From a virus: a DNA stretch of 26,890 nucleotides. Within the stretch, counting starts at the first letter, position 1. Every line of letters begins with the position of its first letter. This document shows positions 20,955 to 26,890 of this stretch, one piece after another. Under the pieces are notes generated by a model. The model was not told the origin of the DNA. It saw nothing but the letters and a program-made list of their open reading frames with translations, and did not search any database. Where the stretch lies: IMG/VR virus record IMGVR_UViG_3300018080_000518, positions 1 to 26,890 of that record; one strand, written 5' to 3'. A program made the translations under genes and the position numbers.

Positions 20955-21275
20955 ATGGCGAAGCGAAACGTAAACCAGTTGAAGGACGCAGAGAAGTACG
21001 CCGTGATTCGAATCTTGGCGCAGAACGATGGTAAGGAGTTCGAAAGTGTCGAGTCTCTTCTTAAGTACCTCCAAGTCAAAACCCAAGTAACGGTAACCCG
21101 ATACAACCTCCAAGCGATGCTGAGAAACGCCGGTATCAAGATCAAGTTCCGGCATGAGGATGAGGTTAAGAAGAAGTCACCGATGGCTACTCTCTTCAAA
21201 CGAGTCGACAGCCTCACCGAAGAAGTCGAAGAACTCAAACGTCGGGTAGATACTATCACCAACCTTCTCAAGTAG
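20955..21275 (+). CDS. Hypothetical protein with C-terminal coiled coil, 106 residues
   Basis: ATG at 20955 with TAGGAG upstream. Residues 5-65 are helical, with a possible winged-helix feel (EKYAVIRILAQNDGKEF, VESLLKYLQVKTQVTVTRYNLQAMLRNAG), compatible with DNA binding. The last 30 residues (LFKRVDSLTEEVEELKRRV) form a clear heptad coiled coil for oligomerisation. It could be a transcriptional or replication-accessory protein. No named family. Confidence 0.65.
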   Translation: MAKRNVNQLKDAEKYAVIRILAQNDGKEFESVESLLKYLQVKTQVTVTRYNLQAMLRNAGIKIKFRHEDEVKKKSPMATLFKRVDSLTEEVEELKRRVDTITNLLK

Positions 21276-21288
21276 AACGGAGTCTGGT

Positions 21289-21498
21289 ATGTATTACGTA
21301 GTCGTAGACGGTAACCGAAGTTGTAGTCATCGACATCGAACGTTAGACGCTGCGTTGAGTTGCCTCCAACGTAGTAACCGCTCTGGACCGTTCGCTCGTA
21401 TCGAACGGATTGAAGGTGGTAAAAGGTTTCTACTCAATCGCGAAGAAGCTACCACGCTAATCGGTCTCCGGACGGCGAAGAAACCGAAAGTAAAGTAG
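21289..21498 (+). CDS. Hypothetical basic protein, 69 residues, last rightward gene
   Basis: ATG with CGGAG upstream. The product has YYVVVDGNRSCSHRHRTLDAAL, a helix, then RIERIEGGKRFLLN and a basic tail KKPKVK. It looks like a small alpha-beta protein. No recognised family. Confidence 0.6.
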   Translation: MYYVVVDGNRSCSHRHRTLDAALSCLQRSNRSGPFARIERIEGGKRFLLNREEATTLIGLRTAKKPKVK

Positions 21499-21799
21499 CG
21501 AACTAGACTTTATACCCCTCTAATAGGGGTAGAAGGTCGAGAAGCTCTGTATTCGCCGTGTAAGCAGCGTTCTCCGCCTAAGTCTATCGAATCGTCGGTA
21601 GAATCTAGGCGTGAGTACGCTCGATGTAGGTAGCTTGTACGCGGGATTTTCGGGGTTATCCGGACGTCCCGAAGCTACCGCCGTAGTCTAACGCCCGTAT
21701 TCGCCGTCTAAGCTCTCCGAAGCCTAGACGAGTCGATAGCCGTACGCGAACGCGAACGCTACGTACGCGGACGAACGAGAGACGACAGACGTGGTTTAA
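21499..21799. other. Noncoding convergent intergenic region with hairpins and a diverged direct repeat
   Basis: No credible ORF. TACCCC-TCTAATA-GGGGTA forms a hairpin at 21513-21531 just past the last gene. CGCCTA..TAGGCG with an inner CTATCG/CGGTAG stem spans 21575-21611. GGTAGCTT..AAGCTACC with an inner GGGA/TCCC stem spans 21629-21679. GTATTCGCCGT(G/C)TAAGC occurs at 21549-21565 and 21697-21713. Short ACGCGA repeats follow near 21742-21770. The repeated, folded look suggests a structured RNA or an origin/recombination region. Confidence 0.4.
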
Positions 21800-21861
21800 G
21801 CCCTAGCCAGTACCGTGAGAGGAGCGGCATTCTCTCGACGGATACCGGCTAGGGCATTTTT
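21800..21861 (+). terminator. Strong rho-independent terminator of the rightward operon
   Basis: GCCCTAGCC and GGCTAGGGC form a perfect 9-bp base stem. Inside are GTA/TAC, CCGT/ACGG and GAGAG/CTCTC pairings, and the hairpin is followed by ATTTTT. The 3' arm contains the stop codon of the converging glycosyltransferase gene. In the leftward direction there is no T-run, so it mainly serves rightward transcripts. Confidence 0.8.
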
Positions 21862-22745
21862 CGTTGGATCGCTGCGAGTAACGTCTCGACTCTCCGCGTA
21901 TACGTGAACTCTCCGCAGCGTTCGAAACCGGCTTGGCGTACTCGTTCGCGTTCGCTTTCTTTAGGTAGCCATTCAGTTATCTTCTCTAGCATCTCATCGA
22001 AGTTGTACTGCTCGAAACCGATGTAGTGTTTACCTTCTTCGAACTCCGCTTCCAATCCCGGAGTACGGGGATAGAGTAGGAACGCCCCACGACCTAGCAT
22101 CTCATAGATTCTATTAGACCAATAATTGGGTGAAGGGTAGGAGTCTCCAACTACGATCTTCACGCGGGACATCCAGCGATTCAAATTCATACCGCGTTTA
22201 GTTCGTATATGAAGAAACTTGTAATCGTAGACTTCGTTAAGAGCCTCTACTAGTAGCTTTCGATTGGGATGGCTATACGGAGTAAGCGAACCCACAAACG
22301 CTACGTCGTGAGTATATCCCCCAGACTTAACGATGTGATGTTCTGGTCCGTGGATACCTTGACGTAGTAAGCGGTGGTGCGCTAGTCCGTTAGACTCCCA
22401 AGCATCTTCGTTACCTCCATCGGTAGTAAAGAGTATATCCGAATGAAACTGCGGAAAGACTTTGTTACGTAAGCCCCAAACTAAATCCCACATCCAACAA
22501 GCAGTTACGATTCCTGACGCTCTGAGCTTTGAGATAAGCTCAGCATAGTAGGGGTGGAACGCTTTGGAGAATAGAACTACGTCTGGTCGATAGTGCCTGA
22601 CTTGGCTTAAGTCGTTTTCTATGGATGGGTCTCTATTAGTAAACTGGATAGGGATAACCTCTACCCCGTGTTGTTGTAAAGCATAACGTACCCAGTTTTC
22701 TGTTCGCCAAGCTTCAATGAACTTACCGAAGTATAAAATCCTCAC
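21849..22745 (-). CDS. CgeB-like glycosyltransferase (GT-B fold), 298 residues
   Basis: Starts MRILYFGKF at a GTG with GAGGT upstream. The N-terminal Rossmann half has RHYRPDVVLFSKAFH and ACWMWDLVWG. The C-terminal half has DVAFVGSLTPYSHPNRKLL, YWSNRIYEMLGRGAFLLYPRTPGLEAEFEEGKHY and a final helix, the pattern of CgeB/Glyco_trans_1_2 proteins in which ExxGRGAFLL and LExxF-G-H line the donor site. It transfers a sugar from a nucleotide donor. The acceptor is unknown: virion protein, host glycan or modified DNA. It lies 5 bp after the large glycosyltransferase in the same operon. Confidence 0.85.
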   Translation of the reverse strand: MRILYFGKFIEAWRTENWVRYALQQHGVEVIPIQFTNRDPSIENDLSQVRHYRPDVVLFSKAFHPYYAELISKLRASGIVTACWMWDLVWGLRNKVFPQFHSDILFTTDGGNEDAWESNGLAHHRLLRQGIHGPEHHIVKSGGYTHDVAFVGSLTPYSHPNRKLLVEALNEVYDYKFLHIRTKRGMNLNRWMSRVKIVVGDSYPSPNYWSNRIYEMLGRGAFLLYPRTPGLEAEFEEGKHYIGFEQYNFDEMLEKITEWLPKESERERVRQAGFERCGEFTYTRRVETLLAAIQRKMP

Positions 22746-22750
22746 AGCGT

Positions 22751-24493
22751 CTACCTCATCTTGATAACTAATGGATCGGGATTCTTACCGGTACGTACCA
22801 GTTCGGTAAACGCAGCTGCTCTATCTTTCCACTGCTCCGCCCTAGCCCACTCCCAAGCTCTACGACTCTCCGCCGTTAGGTCGGTTTTGTAGATCGACTT
22901 ACAGGCTTCTACTATCGACTCTGGATCGCACTCTACCCAAGGCATCGTACGTCCTACTTTTTGATACTTGAGACGATACTTAAGACGACGTATCGCAGGT
23001 ATCTCATTCCATGGAGGAGCGTCAGGAGTTATTACCGGCATCCCGCTAGCCATCGCTTCACTAATCTCTAGCCCGATACCGTCTACGGTATGCGGAGCTA
23101 GTAGGACGTCACCTAGGTCGTAGAGGTCGGTTTCTAGTTCTGTACGTTTGTTGTGGTAGATAACATCGTCCGTCCACTTGATGGGAATCTGAGAGCGGAT
23201 TACTAAAGGCATCTCCGGCCATAGCTCTTTAGCTTGGCGTACGAACTCTGATCCCTTACGACCTTTCCACCCGCCTAGTCCGTTGATGAATAGAAACTTT
23301 TCGCATCGTGGTCTTATCCTGAAGGAGAATCTACCAGTGTCTACCGGCCAAGGAAAGTAGGAGCAGGGTAGGGTATCTTTGAGAAGGTTATAGCACTGCT
23401 CCGTAGGACAGATAAATTGGTCTACATATTTAGTCCAAGCCTTATGAACGTTTTCGGGTAGCCACTCGACCATAGGGACGCATACGATACGCTTGTTTCG
23501 CTCCTGAGCTAGTTCTAAGAGTTGAGGGTAGTAGGGAACTTCGAAGAACAGTAGGACGTCTATGCGGTCTAGAAACTCTACAATCTTCTGCTTGTCGTTA
23601 CCTCTACAAACGAAGGAGTCGACGTCTGGGTGTAGGGGCTTGGTCACTAGGTTGCGGTGAGGCTTAACCAACCAAGTGTCTATCTCTGCGTAGGTAGCCG
23701 TTTGGTAGTTAAGCATACCCAGCCCGCTAGCGCAGTTATAGCCGACTAGTCCGATGCGATAGTTCTTAGGATCTACGCTCCGCTTCGGAGCTTTACTAAC
23801 TAGCGTCATCGCGTCGAAGTCTTCTCCAGGAAAGGTATTGGCTTTCTGCTGAACGCTGTTCCCTATCGCTGAGACTTCTCCCGTATGCTGTAGGAGAGAC
23901 GGAGTATGAACTAGCTCTACGCCGTTAGCTTTACGCATCGAGGTTACAACCGCACCGTCTATAGAACGATCATCGTTCTTACGACCACGTGGACGATTAG
24001 TCATATGCTCTGCGGCTAGCATCATTCGGAGAGAACGGTTAGAGAATACGAGACCGACGGCACCCTTTCCCATCTGGTCCGAACGATGCCAACCGTTAGT
24101 AGGTCGAACGTTATGAGGAAACGTGTAGAGGTTCCAGTATTCGTTTTTGCCTAGCTCGCATGTTTCGAGGTACTGGCGCATGTTTTGTACGCAAACCAAG
24201 TCGTCTTGGAATATAGCGTAGCGGTCTGCCTTCGGGAAACGCAGGAGTAGTTCCCACGCGGCGAGAATGAAATTCCCAAAGGCTCCAATCTTTGCTTGTC
24301 TCTGGACTACGTGGATAGATGGGCTGATATTCTTCAGCAATCCGGTTTCTCCGTTTCCATCGACGAAGACTACATCGCATTTGAAACCCCCATTAGATAG
24401 AGACTCTATCGTGCGGTTTAACAACTCATCGTTGATCCGTTTCGGTACTGTCGTTATTCCCACCGCCCACCTTACTTGCCGCTCGTCTCGCAT
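22751..24493 (-). CDS. Two-domain glycosyltransferase (GT-A plus GT-B), 580 residues
   Basis: The N-terminal part (about 1-235) is GT-A-like: WAVGITTVPKRI, CDVVFVDG, YAIFQDDLVC with a DxD-like acidic pair, and GAVGLVFSNRSL. The C-terminal part (about 245-570) is GT4-like GT-B: RIGLVGYNCASGLGMLNY, VPMVEWLPE, FICPTEQCYNLL, FLFINGLGGWKGRKG and EISEAMASGMPVITPDAPPWNE, the family's donor-binding E-x7-E-like region. Two transferase domains in one chain suggest successive sugar additions. The ATG at 24493 overlaps the upstream gene by 68 bp; a GTG at 24463 with AAGGTG upstream is an alternative start. Glycosyltransferase is secure; the acceptor is not. Confidence 0.88.
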   Translation of the reverse strand: MRDERQVRWAVGITTVPKRINDELLNRTIESLSNGGFKCDVVFVDGNGETGLLKNISPSIHVVQRQAKIGAFGNFILAAWELLLRFPKADRYAIFQDDLVCVQNMRQYLETCELGKNEYWNLYTFPHNVRPTNGWHRSDQMGKGAVGLVFSNRSLRMMLAAEHMTNRPRGRKNDDRSIDGAVVTSMRKANGVELVHTPSLLQHTGEVSAIGNSVQQKANTFPGEDFDAMTLVSKAPKRSVDPKNYRIGLVGYNCASGLGMLNYQTATYAEIDTWLVKPHRNLVTKPLHPDVDSFVCRGNDKQKIVEFLDRIDVLLFFEVPYYPQLLELAQERNKRIVCVPMVEWLPENVHKAWTKYVDQFICPTEQCYNLLKDTLPCSYFPWPVDTGRFSFRIRPRCEKFLFINGLGGWKGRKGSEFVRQAKELWPEMPLVIRSQIPIKWTDDVIYHNKRTELETDLYDLGDVLLAPHTVDGIGLEISEAMASGMPVITPDAPPWNEIPAIRRLKYRLKYQKVGRTMPWVECDPESIVEACKSIYKTDLTAESRRAWEWARAEQWKDRAAAFTELVRTGKNPDPLVIKMR

Positions 24494-24911
24494 TACTAAT
24501 AGCCCTTCTGATCAAAAGTTTTGCCGCGAAACCCCAATAGGGTAAGTCCTGAGCTTTGGCTTCTTCTCTTAACCAATTCTCGATCTTGTCTAGATTCTTC
24601 TCACAACCGTCTGGCCCCCAAACGTTCATTAGATGAATACGCGATTTACACTTACACTTCTTCGTAGGGTTGATGCCTAGCTTTCCTAGGAGTGAATGTA
24701 GAAAGTCTCCTGGACCTGGCGTCTTAGTTTTCTTTACTACGTCTTGAGCTTTAACTAGATTCTGCCCTGGTCCTACTCCGGTTTCCCAAGCTTCAAAGTA
24801 TACCTTATTGGTTTGACAAAGTTTTACCCAACGTGGGCCCTTATACATTCGGTGGCGGGGACACCAAATACTTTTACCGGTAGGATCGGGTTTACATTCG
24901 CAAGGGTTCAT
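24426..24911 (-). CDS. Cysteine-rich protein linked to the glycosyltransferase operon, 161 residues
   Basis: The N-terminus has CECKPDPTGKSIWCPRH, a likely zinc knuckle. A Gly/Pro-rich region GPGDFLHSLLGKLGI precedes CKCKSRIHLMNVWGPDGCEKN and a helix ENWLREEAK. I recall the CxCxxxxxxMNxWGxxxCxxNxxxIxxWL pattern from planctomycete and phage proteins near glycosyltransferase genes, without a known function. The start is in an ATGA overlap with the upstream gene and lacks a clear ribosome-binding site, so translation probably depends on coupling. Confidence 0.65.
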   Translation of the reverse strand: MNPCECKPDPTGKSIWCPRHRMYKGPRWVKLCQTNKVYFEAWETGVGPGQNLVKAQDVVKKTKTPGPGDFLHSLLGKLGINPTKKCKCKSRIHLMNVWGPDGCEKNLDKIENWLREEAKAQDLPYWGFAAKLLIRRAISNARRAASKVGGGNNDSTETDQR

Positions 24912-25513
24912 TGAGTTATCGTTACAAATAGAGGGCAGGAGTAGTCATCGTAGTAGAGGCAGTTGTTAGGGTCGGTGTCTTGATCTTCTCGAAAGCAAGG
25001 ACCTATGTCTGCCTGGACTGTTGTGGGACCCACGTATAGCGTCTTAGAGAACTCGATAGTAAACGGATCACAGTCGGCACTTATAAAATCCCACTCCCAA
25101 TCGGTTGGTGCTACCGCCATGTCAGGTAGTTCTAAGCAACTACGATCATCGTACTGTCCATGGTAGGGCCACCAACTAAGTTTCCATAGGGCATCGTTTT
25201 CGTAGTCGCATCTAAAGAACCATTGGATGTAGTGGTAGGTTGCTCCGGTCTCCGGCCCTGCCGCGCAGGGTAGGTAGTAAAGCTCTACTAAATCAGAGCT
25301 CCAGTAAACCATCGAACGGTAGACTTGGTTTATCGTATATTCCTGAGACCAAGGTAGTTGTTCGCAGCAGGGTAGCTCTGAACCCGTACCTGGATCAATC
25401 CCCTGAGTTAGAGTTAAAGTTAAGTCTCCGGTGAGACACTCTACTAGGGTAGTTCCTTTACCAGAAGACTTACCGGAGATAGGAGCGTCAGAGATAGGGA
25501 ATCTAGAAACCAT
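24908..25513 (-). CDS. Hypothetical Cys/Trp/Tyr-rich protein, probable virion component, 201 residues
   Basis: Rich in aromatic residues and with about ten cysteines spread along the chain (LPCCEQLPW, YYLPCAAG, FFRCDYEN, SCLELP, ADCDPF, GPCFRE, NNCLYY, DYSCPLF). It looks like a beta-rich extracellular-type domain, perhaps disulphide- or metal-stabilised. No family is recognised, but the position between other putative virion/adhesion genes suggests a tail or surface protein. Start in TAATG overlap with the upstream gene. Confidence 0.6.
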   Translation of the reverse strand: MVSRFPISDAPISGKSSGKGTTLVECLTGDLTLTLTQGIDPGTGSELPCCEQLPWSQEYTINQVYRSMVYWSSDLVELYYLPCAAGPETGATYHYIQWFFRCDYENDALWKLSWWPYHGQYDDRSCLELPDMAVAPTDWEWDFISADCDPFTIEFSKTLYVGPTTVQADIGPCFREDQDTDPNNCLYYDDYSCPLFVTITQ

Positions 25514-26205
25514 TACTCAAGAGCCTCACAGAAACAACCGGCCCACGGACAAAGCGGATCATGGACCTCATGGTCGGACCACCAGAGAGTATCGAGGTAG
25601 ATAGGATTAGTGCCGGCGTTAACGATCATAACCTGAGTAGATGCTTCTTTAGGGGGATCATAGCAACGCCAGAGTTCGTAGTGGTATCCGGTAGGGGTTG
25701 GTCCTTCGTTTATTCGAAAGGTGGTACGGTCGTATGAGATAGTTACTCGTTTTGTACTGTCTTCGGCTACCGGCATCTGGTTAGTATTACAATCCGGTAT
25801 TAGCTCTACGTTGTCTGGGTACCATCCTTGCTTTAGATCCCAAAGAGACGCTATCCAAAAGTCGGTACCAGAACCTACGGCAGGACTAGCAGCGAATGAA
25901 GCTTTTAGTGCCGGAACGGAAGGACTCTCGTGATAGAACCAGAATTCAATCCAGTTACCTAACTTGATCTCAGCAAAGTAAATATCTAGATAGAACGCTC
26001 CTTGCTTATCGTCCAAGACGGTGTTAACTAGAACCGCTCCTTTAGTAATCTTCAAGCGGTGGTCTACTATCTCTGCGATAGTATCGTCTTGTTCGGTATA
26101 GTCCGGACCTAGCTCTGACGTGTACGTACCCGTACCGCTGCGAGTAAACTCGTCTTGGAAAATAATACACTCGGAACAACAACACCACCAACCGCTTCCA
26201 GCCAT
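25513..26205 (-). CDS. Probable concanavalin/LamG-like virion protein, 230 residues
   Basis: The ATG at 26205 overlaps the upstream stop (TAATG) and has GGAG upstream; an earlier in-frame start is less likely. The N-terminus is odd, MAGSGWWCCCSEC, with four Cys in five residues. FQDEFTRSGTGTYTSELGPDYTEQ follows, then VDHRLKITKGAVLV, the typical opening of LamG/concanavalin-like jelly-roll domains, and beta-rich repeats up to IYLDTLWWSDHEV. Such domains bind carbohydrates and occur in phage tail fibres. The C-terminus is again Cys-rich (CPWAGCFCEALE). The fold is a visual judgement; host-glycan binding is inferred. Confidence 0.6.
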   Translation of the reverse strand: MAGSGWWCCCSECIIFQDEFTRSGTGTYTSELGPDYTEQDDTIAEIVDHRLKITKGAVLVNTVLDDKQGAFYLDIYFAEIKLGNWIEFWFYHESPSVPALKASFAASPAVGSGTDFWIASLWDLKQGWYPDNVELIPDCNTNQMPVAEDSTKRVTISYDRTTFRINEGPTPTGYHYELWRCYDPPKEASTQVMIVNAGTNPIYLDTLWWSDHEVHDPLCPWAGCFCEALE

Positions 26206-26852
26206 TAGGGACACTCCGGCAAGATACAGATCCACTCTTCTTCTTGATGCCAAAACGCCGTACCTCTATCACCTTCGTCGGCGTAGAATTCATACGTATC
26301 ACTTGAGCCGTCGTGACGAAGAAGGTTGTAAACTTTAATAGAGATACCGCTAGTTCCTGAGCCCGTACCCGTACCACCTTCGGTATGAGCTGTTCCAGGA
26401 CCGTATTGAACTTCTATAGTAGCCCACCACCACTCATCTTCCTGGGTAAAATCTTCTTCAGCGATCCACCTACAGAACTTCTTCATCCGGGTCGATTCTT
26501 CAGAGGGTACGCCCGAAGCTATCCAAGGTCCGCCCTTTGTCCTTAGTACTGGAACGTAGCCCTCTTCAATCTCGTCTTCGCTAACGTTGAATATCTCTCG
26601 TTCGATACCTACTTCAGTGATGCTAGGAGTAAGTGGATCTATTCGATAGATGTCGCAGACAGCAGAGCCAGGGGTTGTATCTGAGAGAGCTTGGATACCT
26701 TCAGAAGTTACCTTGGCGATGTAGATGTCGTTCGCAGTCTGGCTCTTATCTAGCCACCGCTTCTTTTGGAGGCTATTCATATTACGATACATATGTACTA
26801 TCCGTCTTAGTACATCTACATCGCTTTCAGAAAGAGTATAAAGAGCGGTCAT
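26205..26852 (-). CDS. Hypothetical structural-type protein, 215 residues
   Basis: The ATG at 26852 has TAGGTAAACC upstream. Residues 1-35 are helical and charged (SESDVDVLRRIVHMYRNM) and may be an attachment or trimerisation helix. The middle is beta-rich. A long Gly/Thr/Ser-rich linker (GTAHTEGGTGTGSGTSG) precedes a final strand-rich segment ending WICILPECP. The helix-then-beta architecture with a flexible linker resembles tail or fibre accessory proteins. No family recognised. It is the first visible gene of this leftward operon, whose promoter is presumably beyond the window. Confidence 0.6.
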   Translation of the reverse strand: MTALYTLSESDVDVLRRIVHMYRNMNSLQKKRWLDKSQTANDIYIAKVTSEGIQALSDTTPGSAVCDIYRIDPLTPSITEVGIEREIFNVSEDEIEEGYVPVLRTKGGPWIASGVPSEESTRMKKFCRWIAEEDFTQEDEWWWATIEVQYGPGTAHTEGGTGTGSGTSGISIKVYNLLRHDGSSDTYEFYADEGDRGTAFWHQEEEWICILPECP

Positions 26853-26890
26853 GGTTTACCTATTTAGGTATAAGAGTCAAACGAAACTTA

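Noticed and set aside
1-26890. CRISPR arrays, insertion sequences, transposases, integrase or attachment sites.
   Set aside because: I saw no regularly spaced repeats with unique spacers, no transposase or integrase motifs, and no paired att-like repeats.
26853-26890. A promoter for the terminal leftward operon.
   Set aside because: Only 38 bases are visible. No convincing -10/-35 pair can be identified, and the operon probably starts beyond the window.

Overview
The window looks like part of a tailed double-stranded DNA phage (or prophage) genome. Genes are tightly packed, with stop/start overlaps of the ATGA or TAATG type and near-consensus AGGAG ribosome-binding sites. It holds a phage-style replication and recombination set, many tiny unrecognised ORFs and a block of probable virion genes. 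Several proteins resemble families I associate from memory with planctomycete bacteria and their phages: the CsrA sequence, the NGQHT-containing ParB-like protein, and the cysteine-rich virion-side proteins. A planctomycete host is therefore my best guess, but it is not proven by the sequence.

Layout. (1) Bases 1-13489 are transcribed leftward. Going with transcription from the control region they encode a small protein, a RuvC-like resolvase, a Cys-rich small protein, a family-4 uracil-DNA glycosylase, a PD-(D/E)XK nuclease, a Sak4/RecA-like ATPase, CsrA and a very acidic possible ssDNA-binding protein. A strong terminator-like hairpin follows. Next come a small putative membrane protein, an NAD-dependent sugar epimerase, a run of small membrane, coiled-coil or unknown proteins, a zinc-finger protein, an HNH protein and a family-A DNA polymerase. 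The run ends with a three-gene group that looks like a DNA thymidine-hypermodification cassette: an alpha-helical base-hypermodification protein, a separate P-loop kinase and a radical SAM enzyme cut by the window edge. (2) Bases 13490-13744 form a divergent control region with three copies of TTACGTAAG, a good sigma-70-type rightward promoter and a perfect leftward -10 box. (3) Bases 13745-21498 are transcribed rightward: a small basic protein, a ParB/DGQHR-like protein, a terminator, about 590 bp of hairpin-rich noncoding DNA, then about fifteen mostly tiny genes (one frameshifted, two excisionase/MerR-type HTH proteins, two single-helix membrane peptides), an SF1 UvrD-like helicase and two small proteins. 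(4) Bases 21499-21861 are a convergent intergenic stretch with further hairpins, a diverged direct repeat and a strong rightward terminator. (5) Bases 21849-26852 are transcribed leftward. In transcription order they encode probable virion/adhesion proteins (one with a likely concanavalin/LamG-like fold), a Cys-rich protein, a two-domain glycosyltransferase and a CgeB-like glycosyltransferase.

How the parts may work together. Polymerase, helicase, ATPase, nuclease, resolvase and acidic binding protein would replicate and recombine the genome. The uracil glycosylase would remove dU. The kinase/helical/radical SAM group would chemically elaborate 5-hydroxymethyl-dU in phage DNA; the hydroxymethylase that this requires is not in the window. 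The glycosyltransferases and epimerase could decorate virion proteins, host surface sugars or modified bases. Phage CsrA could reprogramme host or phage mRNA translation. The two noncoding, hairpin-rich stretches and the frameshifted small gene are the least explained parts.
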